DNA of 10,056 nt, taken from NCBI GenBank assembly GCA_002841655.1, contig PHAH01000023.1, positions 1-10,056 of the forward strand, given 5' to 3'. A model generated the notes under the pieces. The model was not told where the DNA came from. It did not search any database and saw nothing but the letters and a program-made list of their open reading frames with translations. Below are positions 1 to 6,008 of this stretch, piece after piece (the first letter of the stretch is position 1; the number at the start of each line of letters is the position of its first letter). This DNA comes from Candidatus Falkowbacteria bacterium HGW-Falkowbacteria-2 (GTDB lineage: Bacteria > Patescibacteriota > Patescibacteriia > Patescibacteriales > UBA12465). The translations under genes were made by a program, and so were the position numbers.

Positions 1-497
1 ATTGGTAACTGCAAAGCAGTTGCCTTTGGATTTAAACGAGTTTGAATTGAGTTAAGACTCATGTAAAAGTCAGCGCCCATCTTGTCCATCTTGTTGATGA
101 AACAAAGGCGTGGAACTTTATACTTATCAGCCTGGCGCCATACAGTTTCAGACTGTGGCTCAACACCGGCCTGTCCGTCGAATACTGCAATAGCGCCATC
201 TAATACGCGCAGTGAGCGTTCAACTTCAACCGTGAAGTCAACGTGTCCAGGAGTATCAATGACGTTAATCTTATTACCCTTCCAGAAACAAGTGGTGGCG
301 GCGGAAGTGATTGTGATACCACGTTCTTTTTCCTGTTCCATCCAATCCATTTCAGCGGCACCTTCGTGCACTTCACCGATCTTGTGCTTCTTACCTGTAT
401 AAAACAAAACTCTTTCTGTGAAAGTAGTTTTGCCAGCATCGATGTGAGCCATGATGCCGATGTTTCTGATTTTATCAAGAGAATAATCTCGGGGCAT
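1..497 (-). CDS. fusA: Elongation factor G, N-terminal part (cut by window edge)
   Basis: EF-G is the GTPase that moves tRNAs and mRNA through the ribosome after peptide bond formation, and it also helps recycle ribosomes. The visible 165 residues are the G domain. The P-loop AHIDAGKT is at residues 17-24, the switch I motif RGITI at 59-63, DTPGH at 81-85 and NKMD at 135-138. The text around them (FYTG, HEGAAEMDWMEQE) is typical of EF-G rather than EF-Tu or LepA. The ATG at 495-497 gives the usual EF-G N-terminus. It lies 30 nt after the rpsG stop with no Shine-Dalgarno sequence, only an A/U-rich stretch. It is the third gene of a classical str operon. The rest of the gene lies beyond position 1. 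The residue after KTT is Phe where many EF-Gs have Thr; other translational GTPases also have a hydrophobic residue there, so this is not alarming. Confidence 0.97.
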   Translation of the reverse strand, partial: MPRDYSLDKIRNIGIMAHIDAGKTTFTERVLFYTGKKHKIGEVHEGAAEMDWMEQEKERGITITSAATTCFWKGNKINVIDTPGHVDFTVEVERSLRVLDGAIAVFDGQAGVEPQSETVWRQADKYKVPRLCFINKMDKMGADFYMSLNSIQTRLNPKATALQLP

Positions 498-527
498 AAG
501 TATTTATTGCTTTATTTATGAAAATTT

Positions 528-995
528 TTATCTTGAGAAGTGAGCAAAAGCCTTGTTGGCTTCAGCCATCTTGTGAACTGCTTCCCTCTTCTTCACCGCT
601 GCGCCTTCACCATTAGATGCATCCAGAATTTCGGCAGCGAGTTTTTCAGCCATAGAACGACCACGACGAGCATGAGCAGAGTTAATCATCCAGTGGCACC
701 CCAAATAAAAACGGCGTTCGCCACGTACCTGGAAAGGAACCTGGTAGTTGGCGCCACCGACACGTTTACCGCGAACTTCAACCAGCGGAGAAACTTTTTT
801 CATCGCCTTGTTAAACACATGGCGAGGATCCTGCTTGGTTTTTTCTTTGATAATATTAAAAGAGCCGTAGACGATACGTTCAGAAACGCTCTTCTTGCCA
901 TCCTGCATCACGTAGTTGATGAGTTTGGTAATGTTTTTATCATTGTATTTACTATCCCCGGCGATATCTCTCTTGGGGGCTTGTTTTCCTCTCAT
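528..995 (-). CDS. rpsG: 30S ribosomal protein S7
   Basis: S7 is the primary assembly protein of the 30S head; it binds the 3' major domain of 16S rRNA near the decoding and exit sites. The 155-residue product has the usual family length. It carries the hallmark N-terminal region (KLINYVMQDGKKS near residue 24), the segment PLVEVRGKRVGGANYQVP at about 70-87 and a basic C-terminal helix ending KAFAHFSR. It starts with ATG 74 nt after rpsL and ends with TAA 30 nt before fusA, so the order is the standard rpsL-rpsG-fusA. No Shine-Dalgarno sequence precedes the start. In E. coli S7 represses its operon by binding the rpsL-rpsG spacer. The spacer here (996-1069) has one weak stem, but whether it plays that role is unknown. 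Confidence 0.98.
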   Translation of the reverse strand: MRGKQAPKRDIAGDSKYNDKNITKLINYVMQDGKKSVSERIVYGSFNIIKEKTKQDPRHVFNKAMKKVSPLVEVRGKRVGGANYQVPFQVRGERRFYLGCHWMINSAHARRGRSMAEKLAAEILDASNGEGAAVKKREAVHKMAEANKAFAHFSR

Positions 996-1069
996 AGTGA
1001 CTTGAAGGTCGCATCAACAGCTATTACTAATGCGCGCCTTAATTATATAATGGATTGGTATAAGCAAAT

Positions 1070-1495
1070 TTATTTTCCAGCCTTAGGCTTCTTAGCGCCG
1101 TAGCAGCTGCGTCCCTGACGGCGGGCTTCAACGCCAACGGCATCATAAACGCCGCGAACGACTTTGTAGCGAACACCCGGAAGATCTTTCGTCTTTCCAC
1201 CCTTGATGAGCACGATGGAGTGTTCCTGTAAATTATGTCCCATGCCAGGAATGTAAGAAGTAACTTCCATACCGTTAGACAAACGAACACGAGCGATTTT
1301 ACGCAACGCGGAGTTTGGCTTTTTAGGAGTAGTTGTCGTTACCTTAACGCAGACACCCTGCTTAAAAGGCGCACCTTTTTTATTGACGTTCTTTTTGCGA
1401 TGGAGTGAATCCAAAGTTGTGTGCAACGCTAAAGAAGTTTGGCGATGCTTTTTTGGTGTTCTGCCCTTGCGGACCAGTTGGTTGATTGTCGGCAT
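1070..1495 (-). CDS. rpsL: 30S ribosomal protein S12
   Basis: S12 sits at the decoding centre of the 30S subunit and monitors codon-anticodon pairing. The protein has 141 residues, close to the longer Gram-positive type and about 17 longer than E. coli S12; the extra residues lie in a basic insert near 15-45. The conserved loops are intact: TTTPKKPNSALRK at 54-66 and KDLPG at 103-107, which holds the Asp that is methylthiolated in many bacteria (D104 here). The residue at the position of E. coli Arg86 is Lys (GGKTKDLPG). The ATG at 1493-1495 gives the canonical MPTINQLVRKGR start. No Shine-Dalgarno sequence lies at a normal distance; the nearest GAGG is more than 20 nt upstream and partly inside a hairpin. 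It is the first gene of the str operon, behind a strong promoter and a structured leader. Confidence 0.98.
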   Translation of the reverse strand: MPTINQLVRKGRTPKKHRQTSLALHTTLDSLHRKKNVNKKGAPFKQGVCVKVTTTTPKKPNSALRKIARVRLSNGMEVTSYIPGMGHNLQEHSIVLIKGGKTKDLPGVRYKVVRGVYDAVGVEARRQGRSCYGAKKPKAGK

Positions 1496-1506
1496 AATGC
1501 TTCAAC

Positions 1507-1641
1507 GGTTATTTATAACCTCAGGATAATTTATTAATAAATGCACAAGAGAGTGCAAAGAAGGACGGCCTTATCCTGACCGCTCTCTTTTACTTAAACA
1601 TTAGTTATCGTGATAACAAAATATCCTGACCTATCAGGATA
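1507..1641 (-). promoter_or_regulatory. Structured 5' leader of the str operon
   Basis: The transcript from the rpsL promoter would have about 150 untranslated bases, and these are rich in inverted repeats. In transcript order the sequence shows a perfect 8-bp stem (1634-1641 with 1622-1629, loop of four), then a 5-6 bp stem (1604-1617). A 9-bp long-range stem follows (1571-1579 with 1521-1529), enclosing the small hairpin TGCAC/GTGCA (1542-1557). Last is a short stem (1507-1520) just before the start region. The 7-mer TCAGGAT or its complement occurs four times, so the arms could pair in more than one way. No U-run follows any stem, so a simple terminator is unlikely. I infer a regulatory leader; the ligand (ribosomal protein, other protein or none) is unknown. 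Confidence 0.5.
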
Positions 1642-1657
1642 GAGTTATTACCCGAAT

Positions 1658-1686
1658 ACTTTATCAAAATCAAAAAAATAAGTCAA
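1658..1686 (-). promoter_or_regulatory. Sigma-70-type promoter of the str operon
   Basis: On the minus strand a -35 box TTGACT (1681-1686) is followed after exactly 17 bases by a -10 box TAAAGT (1658-1663). Five of six -35 positions and four of six -10 positions match the consensus, and the spacer is an A/T-rich run. Transcription should begin near 1650-1652, about 155 bases before the rpsL start codon. Confidence 0.8.
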
Positions 1687-1730
1687 GATAAGCTAATAAT
1701 TACCGACCTAATCTAACAAGGGGCTTTTCC

Positions 1731-2360
1731 CTAAAACCCGATTGTAACCGCTTGATACATGAAGTCGATGACTGGCAGCAAATAGGGGAAGCCAATCCAG
1801 GCAAAAAGGATGACGAGAATGAAGCCAAAACGCTCCAATCCCAGATATTGCCCCTTAACTGATTCGGGCAAGAAGGCGGCTAGGATTTTAGACCCATCAA
1901 GTGGTGGCAAGGGCAGAAGGTTAAATAGCATCAAGACTAAATTGATATAAATAATCAGTGACAAAAGACCGGAAAAAGTAAGGCTGATAAACGGCAAGAC
2001 AGCGAGTAATAGACCAAAAATCACGGCAATCGTCAGATTAGCCAAAGGTCCAGCTAAAGCTACCTTTGCCTCCCCATAGCGCTTATCTCTAAGGTTAAAG
2101 GGATTATATGGCACTGGCTTAGCCCAGCCAAAGGCAAAAGGCATGCCCGAAATAAGCATCATTCCTGGTAAAAGGAAGGAGCCAAAGAATTCCAAGTGCT
2201 TTATCGGGTTTAGGGTCAGACGACCAGCAGCCTTGGCAGTCTGGTCACCTAGACGGTCAGCCATCCAGCCATGCATGTATTCATGAATAACAGCCGAAAA
2301 GATCAAGATTATTATCTGATATAGTGTAATCATAACAAAAATATTAGCGGAACTATTCAT
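1731..2360 (-). CDS. Site-2 protease family membrane metalloprotease (M50)
   Basis: This is an integral membrane zinc metalloprotease of family M50, the group that cleaves substrates inside the lipid bilayer; the substrate cannot be told from sequence. The 209 residues contain the zinc motif HEYMH at 26-30 at the end of the first membrane helix. The second motif, NLLPLPPLDG at 147-156, has D155 as the third zinc ligand. Further hydrophobic segments lie near 102-125, 127-149 and 172-195, and NPIKHLEFFGSFLLP (51-65) is typical of the short YwhC-like subgroup. There is no PDZ domain. The ATG at 2358-2360 is preferred because AGAGG lies 10 nt upstream (2371-2375), the only canonical Shine-Dalgarno spacing in the window; Met10 is the alternative. 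It ends in TAG. It lies upstream of the str promoter and diverges from rpmB. Confidence 0.9.
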   Translation of the reverse strand: MNSSANIFVMITLYQIIILIFSAVIHEYMHGWMADRLGDQTAKAAGRLTLNPIKHLEFFGSFLLPGMMLISGMPFAFGWAKPVPYNPFNLRDKRYGEAKVALAGPLANLTIAVIFGLLLAVLPFISLTFSGLLSLIIYINLVLMLFNLLPLPPLDGSKILAAFLPESVKGQYLGLERFGFILVILFAWIGFPYLLPVIDFMYQAVTIGF

Positions 2361-2375
2361 ATAAATTATGCCTCT

Positions 2376-2384
2376 ATTTTAGCA
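2376..2384 (-). promoter_or_regulatory. Extended -10 promoter of the M50 protease gene
   Basis: The minus strand reads TG-C-TAAAAT, a close match to the extended -10 consensus, ending about 15 bases before the protease start codon. The sequence at the -35 position (2399-2404, TTTTAA) is poor, which is usual for extended -10 promoters. The transcript leader would be very short but would still contain the AGAGG ribosome binding site. Confidence 0.5.
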
Positions 2385-2412
2385 TATCTTGATTAATTTT
2401 AAAAATATGCTA
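2380..2412. repeat. Inverted repeat spanning the divergent rpmB/protease promoters
   Basis: TAGCATAT (2380-2387) and ATATGCTA (2405-2412) are perfect 8-bp inverted arms 17 bases apart. Each arm contains the TATGCTA that forms the extended -10 element of one of the two divergent promoters. The repeat may simply reflect two similar -10 elements facing each other, or it may be an operator. Confidence 0.5.
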
Positions 2413-2416
2413 ATAT
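2389..2416 (+). promoter_or_regulatory. Promoter of rpmB
   Basis: A -35 box TTGATT (2389-2394), a 16-base spacer and a -10 box TAATAT (2411-2416) preceded by TGC form a good sigma-70-type promoter. Transcription should begin near 2423, giving a leader of roughly 78 bases. That leader contains a GC-rich patch at 2441-2450 able to pair weakly with 2480-2484, and no Shine-Dalgarno sequence. Confidence 0.65.
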
Positions 2417-2500
2417 TTAGGCATCAAACTATTTAAACAAGCGGCCGCCGATAAAAGCCCGTTTTTTGGTGCATTCCTCTCGGCTGTTTTCAATACCAAT

Positions 2501-2755
2501 ATGTCGAAACAATGTGATTTATGCAAGCGCACCGCAACTAAGGGCGCGAGCCGTTCCCACTCTAAAATCCAGACGCTCAAACGTCAGAACATCAATCTCC
2601 AGGCCAAAACTATCGACGGCTTAAAGTTGAAGATCTGCACCAGCTGTATGCGCACTATGGCTAAGTACGAAAGAGAGGCTGTTGAAGCTAAGGAAAAAGC
2701 CAAGGCTAAAGTAGTGGCCCTGAAAGTAAAGGCTGCCGCCGCTAAAGCAAAATAA
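2501..2755 (+). CDS. rpmB: 50S ribosomal protein L28, zinc-ribbon form
   Basis: L28 is a small protein of the large subunit near the E site. The 84 residues show the zinc-ribbon (C+) form: CDLC at residues 5-8 and CTSC at 46-49. The conserved middle (SRSHSKIQTLKRQNINLQ, 17-34) corresponds to the S-H-S-x-x-x-T-x-R-x-x-x-x-N-L-Q pattern of the family. Residues 60-84 form an Ala/Lys-rich tail beyond the usual end of the ~62-78 residue family. The ATG at 2501 gives the correct N-terminus. No Shine-Dalgarno sequence is visible, only an A/T-rich approach. It is monocistronic, the only plus-strand gene here, with its own promoter and a strong terminator 13 bases after the TAA stop. Confidence 0.95.
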   Translation: MSKQCDLCKRTATKGASRSHSKIQTLKRQNINLQAKTIDGLKLKICTSCMRTMAKYEREAVEAKEKAKAKVVALKVKAAAAKAK

Positions 2756-2763
2756 GATTTTTA

Positions 2764-2797
2764 GAAAAAGCACCCTAGCGATAGGGTGCTTTTTTTA
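2764..2797. terminator. Bidirectional intrinsic terminator between rpmB and comEC
   Basis: A perfect 9-bp stem (AGCACCCTA at 2769-2777, TAGGGTGCT at 2782-2790, loop GCGA) is flanked by five A residues on the left and seven T residues on the right. It therefore reads as an intrinsic terminator on either strand, stronger for rpmB. The comEC stop codon TAG (2775-2777) and its last codons lie inside the hairpin, so convergent genes share one very compact ending. Confidence 0.92.
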
Positions 2798-4256
2798 TTT
2801 TCTTCTTCCCTGCTCTCCATATTACAAATGCTATCAAACCGCCATAATAGATATAAGCATGCCATCCCTGAAACCACGGGACTTCAATATAAGCTCCGGG
2901 AAAATGAGCACCGATGTCGCCAATATATAATAGGTATTTCAATAATATATATACTGGCGACCAAATATAGATACTAACCCCCAAAATGCTGCTAATCACA
3001 ATGGCAATGAGCATAAGGATAACGAGCGGTCCAAATACCCAAAAAGCAAGCACGTTGGTGAAGGGAGAGATTAGAGATATGCCGCCGCTAGTCATAGCTA
3101 ATAAGGGCCAGACCGCAATCTGGGCGGAAAGAGAAAGCTTAAAGGCAGATCCCAGTGTCTGCCAAAAGCGGCGCAAGCTTGATTCATAGGGATAAATCTT
3201 AGTTGCCATTATCGGGTTAAAGGCAATCATTCCAGCGATAGCCAGAAATGATAATTGAAACCCCAAATCATAGCGCCAGAGCAAAGGGTTCTGATAGAGC
3301 ATATACGCTCCAGCGAGCAAGAGAGGTAGCCAAGCTGTCTGCAAACGACCACGACGCCAGGCATAGAGCATAATGCCGCCCATCAGCAGTGAGCGCCAAG
3401 CAGAAGCCTGGACACCAGTTAGCAAAACATACAATCCAGCAAAACCAAAAGCAGGCCATATCGCCAGTCGCTTGCTCATGCCCATATATACCGCCAGACC
3501 AATTAAAATCTCAAGAAATAGGCTAATGTGTCCACCCGATATAGCAACAACATGACTAAGCCCTGCCTTTCTAAAATTACTTTCATGATTAGGTGCCAAG
3601 GTGTATTTATAGCCAAGGAGTAATGCTGTGGCTAAACCAGATTCTGGCTCTGGTAGGGCGCGATTAAGTAGCCGTAAACCGCTTCGCTTATAGTTAAATA
3701 ACTTTTTCACAATCGCCTTCCCCGCTATTCCCTCCTCTACGCTCACAATTTCCGGCCAAGAACAGGTAGCGCCAATGCCCTTGGTTGCAAGATATGAAGC
3801 ATAATCAAAGTCTTCAAAGACAGCTGGTTTTTCTAAGCGACAACGTACCTGCAAGACATCGCCATAGTATACTTGCGGATAAAGAGGCAGCTTTACAGCC
3901 ACCTTACTATCTTCTACATCCCCCTCCAAAGAATCTTGGGTTGGGCACAAGACAACCGATTGTCCATCCCAGCGTGGCTCTGGATCAGCGCACACCCAAA
4001 AGCTCCACACTTCAGTTCGTCCAAAATAAGCTGATATATATTTACTTGGATCAACTCTTCCCTCCGCCCGCCAAATACCAAGAAATACAAAGGAAAGAAT
4101 AATAACTGCCCGACGTAAACGAGGTAAACGGCGAATACTTAGGGCTAATAAAGCCAGAACCATAGCCCAGACCTGGCTATGTATATCCCCAATATAGCTG
4201 CCTAATATTATTCCAGTTAAGAAGGCGCCCAAGCGCCAAAAAAGAGATGCAAGCAT
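2775..4256 (-). CDS. comEC: ComEC/Rec2-family DNA uptake channel protein, without beta-lactamase domain
   Basis: ComEC forms the inner membrane channel that brings single-stranded DNA into the cytoplasm during natural transformation. The 493 residues show an N-terminal DUF4131-type region (about 1-170). It has two or three membrane helices, then a beta-rich domain with four cysteines (89, 104, 139, 165), suited to disulfides outside the membrane. The Competence domain (about 205-480) follows, with the signature FRKAGLSHVVAISGGH at 228-243 and ASAWRSLLMGG at 284-294. The metallo-beta-lactamase-like domain that follows in B. subtilis ComEC (about 776 residues) is absent. A TATAAT lies only 6 bases before the ATG at 4254-4256, so transcription could begin at or next to the start codon. 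AGAG touches the ATG. It lies 54 bases after prfB on the same strand. Whether this cell takes up DNA cannot be judged; no other com or pilus gene is here. Confidence 0.92.
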   Translation of the reverse strand: MLASLFWRLGAFLTGIILGSYIGDIHSQVWAMVLALLALSIRRLPRLRRAVIILSFVFLGIWRAEGRVDPSKYISAYFGRTEVWSFWVCADPEPRWDGQSVVLCPTQDSLEGDVEDSKVAVKLPLYPQVYYGDVLQVRCRLEKPAVFEDFDYASYLATKGIGATCSWPEIVSVEEGIAGKAIVKKLFNYKRSGLRLLNRALPEPESGLATALLLGYKYTLAPNHESNFRKAGLSHVVAISGGHISLFLEILIGLAVYMGMSKRLAIWPAFGFAGLYVLLTGVQASAWRSLLMGGIMLYAWRRGRLQTAWLPLLLAGAYMLYQNPLLWRYDLGFQLSFLAIAGMIAFNPIMATKIYPYESSLRRFWQTLGSAFKLSLSAQIAVWPLLAMTSGGISLISPFTNVLAFWVFGPLVILMLIAIVISSILGVSIYIWSPVYILLKYLLYIGDIGAHFPGAYIEVPWFQGWHAYIYYGGLIAFVIWRAGKKKIKKAPYR

Positions 4257-4262
4257 CTCTTT

Positions 4263-4268
4263 ATTATA
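4263..4268 (-). promoter_or_regulatory. Possible -10 element for leaderless comEC transcription
   Basis: A perfect TATAAT ends 6 bases before the comEC ATG. A start 6-8 bases downstream would fall at the A of the ATG, giving a leaderless mRNA. The -35 region (4286-4292) matches poorly, so this is tentative. Confidence 0.35.
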
Positions 4269-4310
4269 AGTATTTGGATTAAATTCAATCTAACAAGTGC
4301 AAACCAACAA

Positions 4311-5426
4311 CTAACTTTCGTCTCGGTGCCACTTTAAATAAGCCGCAATAAAGTCATCAATTTCTCCGTCCATCACCGCCTCAACATTCGTATCTTCCTG
4401 ATTGCTGCGATGGTCTTTAACCAAACGATTACCGTAGAACCAATATGATCTTATTTGCTGTCCCCATTCGGCCTTCACCACTCCGCCCTTTAATCGCTTT
4501 TCTTCTTCTTCTTTCTTTTCTAGTTCTAACTGTGCTAGTTTTGATCTTAATATCGAATAAGCATTCTCTTTGTTCTGATGCTGAGAACGCTCGGTTTGCG
4601 CACTAACGGTAATGCCGGTCGGAATATGGACAAGGCGGACGGCGGAGTCAGTGGTATTTACACTCTGCCCTCCCGGGCCGCTTGAGCGGAAAACATCAAT
4701 ACGAACATCTTCATCCTTAATCACGATATCCGTAGCTGGTATTTCTGGTATAACTTCCACCGAAGCAAAGGATGTCTGGCGCAAGCCGTCTGCATTAAAA
4801 GGCGAATTACGTAACAGGCGGTGGGTACCATTCTCACTTTTTAAATTACCATAAGCACGGTAACCACTAATTTTCATCATTACACTCTTTATTCCTGCTT
4901 CTGTGCCTGCTAATCGGTCAACAATTTCCGCCTTCCAGCCCTGGCGCTCAGCAAAGCGCAAATACATGCGCTCTAGCATTTGGGCCCAATCTTGGGCGTC
5001 GACGCCGCCGGTTCCCGCGTTTATGCTCACTAAAGCGTCACGGTCGTCATACTTACCGGTGAATAAAGATGCAGCCTCGAGACGGTCAAGTTCTTTTCGA
5101 AAAAGGGTCGCTTTCTCGGCTAATTCTTTTAAAACAGCTTTGTCATTTTCAACCGTTGCCATTTTCGCCAAATCAAGACTGTCGGTCAGTGCCAACTGTA
5201 AATCGAGCCATTTTTGTTTGTTTTTTTGCATTCCCTCAAGGCGACGACTAACGCTAATTGCTCTCTCTTGGTCCTGCCAAAAGTCAGAAGCCTCCATGGC
5301 AGCTTGCAGCTCCTTAATCTCTTTTTCATTATCATTAATACCTAAATCAGACGCTAAAGACGCGCGACGTGTTTCGAGGTCGGCCAAGGTATTTTCGATA
5401 TTGTCGAGATTATGCTGATCTTCCAT
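4311..5426 (-). CDS. prfB: Peptide chain release factor 2
   Basis: RF2 recognises UGA and UAA stop codons in the ribosomal A site and triggers hydrolysis of peptidyl-tRNA. The 371 residues match full-length RF2: a coiled-coil N-terminal domain (1-110), the stop codon reading motif SPF at 208-210 (RF1 would have P-x-T), and the catalytic GGQ at 252-254 within RSSGPGGQSVN. The start is the ATG at 5424-5426; the open frame continues upstream, but only through the preceding terminator. The gene is continuous: there is no in-frame UGA and no CUUUGA-type programmed frameshift near codon 25, where many bacteria regulate RF2. It ends in TAG, which RF2 does not read. It lies 24 bases after the terminator at 5451-5482, and a TATAAA sits immediately before the ATG. 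RF2 fits a standard code and argues against the UGA-recoded SR1/Gracilibacteria lineages. Confidence 0.96.
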   Translation of the reverse strand: MEDQHNLDNIENTLADLETRRASLASDLGINDNEKEIKELQAAMEASDFWQDQERAISVSRRLEGMQKNKQKWLDLQLALTDSLDLAKMATVENDKAVLKELAEKATLFRKELDRLEAASLFTGKYDDRDALVSINAGTGGVDAQDWAQMLERMYLRFAERQGWKAEIVDRLAGTEAGIKSVMMKISGYRAYGNLKSENGTHRLLRNSPFNADGLRQTSFASVEVIPEIPATDIVIKDEDVRIDVFRSSGPGGQSVNTTDSAVRLVHIPTGITVSAQTERSQHQNKENAYSILRSKLAQLELEKKEEEEKRLKGGVVKAEWGQQIRSYWFYGNRLVKDHRSNQEDTNVEAVMDGEIDDFIAAYLKWHRDES

Positions 5427-5450
5427 ATGTTTATACAATAATGTTACTAC

Positions 5451-5482
5451 AAAAAAACGCCCCAGTAAACAGGGCGTTTTTT
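5451..5482 (-). terminator. Intrinsic terminator of the infA-rpsI operon
   Basis: The transcript reads AAAAAACGCCC, a 9-base loop and GGGCG followed by seven T residues. The 5-bp GC stem (5458-5462 with 5472-5476) is extended by A:T pairs on both sides. It lies 27 bases after the rpsI stop and 24 bases before prfB, so it closes the long ribosomal operon. It could also work on the plus strand, where no gene needs it. Confidence 0.88.
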
Positions 5483-5509
5483 GATATTGAAATAGAGATA
5501 CTGATGATA

Positions 5510-6004
5510 TTAGCGTTTGCTCCACTGTGGGCGTTTTCTTGCACCTTTGAATCCAGGTTTCTTTCTTTCCTTCTTTCTGGGGTCGCGAGTCAAGAAGCCG
5601 TTGAGCTTCAAAGCTTCCTTCATTAAAGGATCAAGAGTTAATAGAGCGCGAGCAATACCGTGGCGGCAAGCTTCGATTTGTCCGGTTGTTCCCCCACCTT
5701 TAACAATGATGGAGAAGTTAAAGTCACGAACGTGTCCAGTCACCTTAAGTGGCTGGCTAACAATGCTTAAACCTTCGTTAGGGAAATATATTGAACCTTT
5801 TTTGCCGTTAATCGTGATAACACCCTTGCCGTCCTTGTACATACGTACCTGAGCAACAGAAGTTTTGCGGCGACCAACGGTCTTAATATAGGAGCCAGTA
5901 AACTCAGCGGTATCAGGCATAGGAGCTTCCTTAACCTCTTCAGTTTCTTCAACTGCCTCAACCACCGGCTTTTTTTCTTTAACTGTTTTTGTTTTCGTTT
6001 CCAT
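5510..6004 (-). CDS. rpsI: 30S ribosomal protein S9 with acidic N-terminal extension
   Basis: S9 belongs to the 30S head; its C-terminal tail reaches the P site and touches the tRNA anticodon loop. The core starts near residue 38 (SYIKTVGRRKTSVAQVRMY). It contains GGGTTGQIEACRHGIARAL (103-121) and ends with the basic tail KRPQWSKR, matching the family ending RPQFSKR with Trp for Phe. At 164 residues it is about 35 longer than E. coli S9. The extra N-terminal part is rich in Lys, Glu, Val and Pro and is likely disordered. The ATG at 6002-6004 lies 4 bases after the rplM stop, typical of the coupled L13-S9 pair. Met29 is an alternative start but would leave a longer gap. A terminator follows the TAA stop. 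Confidence 0.97.
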   Translation of the reverse strand: METKTKTVKEKKPVVEAVEETEEVKEAPMPDTAEFTGSYIKTVGRRKTSVAQVRMYKDGKGVITINGKKGSIYFPNEGLSIVSQPLKVTGHVRDFNFSIIVKGGGTTGQIEACRHGIARALLTLDPLMKEALKLNGFLTRDPRKKERKKPGFKGARKRPQWSKR

Positions 6005-6008
6005 AGGA

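Noticed and set aside
540..1103. Long plus-strand open frame opposite rpsG
   Set aside because: Shadow of rpsG; no family resemblance and no start signals. The same applies to the other plus-strand frames opposite comEC, prfB, rpsK and rpsI.
1716..1733. Hairpin AGGG/CCCT after the M50 protease stop
   Set aside because: Only four pairs and no T-run; not a convincing terminator.
1710..4297. 11-mer CTTGTTAGATT after both the M50 protease and prfB stops
   Set aside because: Several identical 11-mer pairs are expected by chance in 10 kb, and neither copy makes a terminator.
5427..5525. In-frame upstream extension of prfB
   Set aside because: It would be translated across the intrinsic terminator and overlap rpsI; RF2 homology begins at the ATG at 5426.
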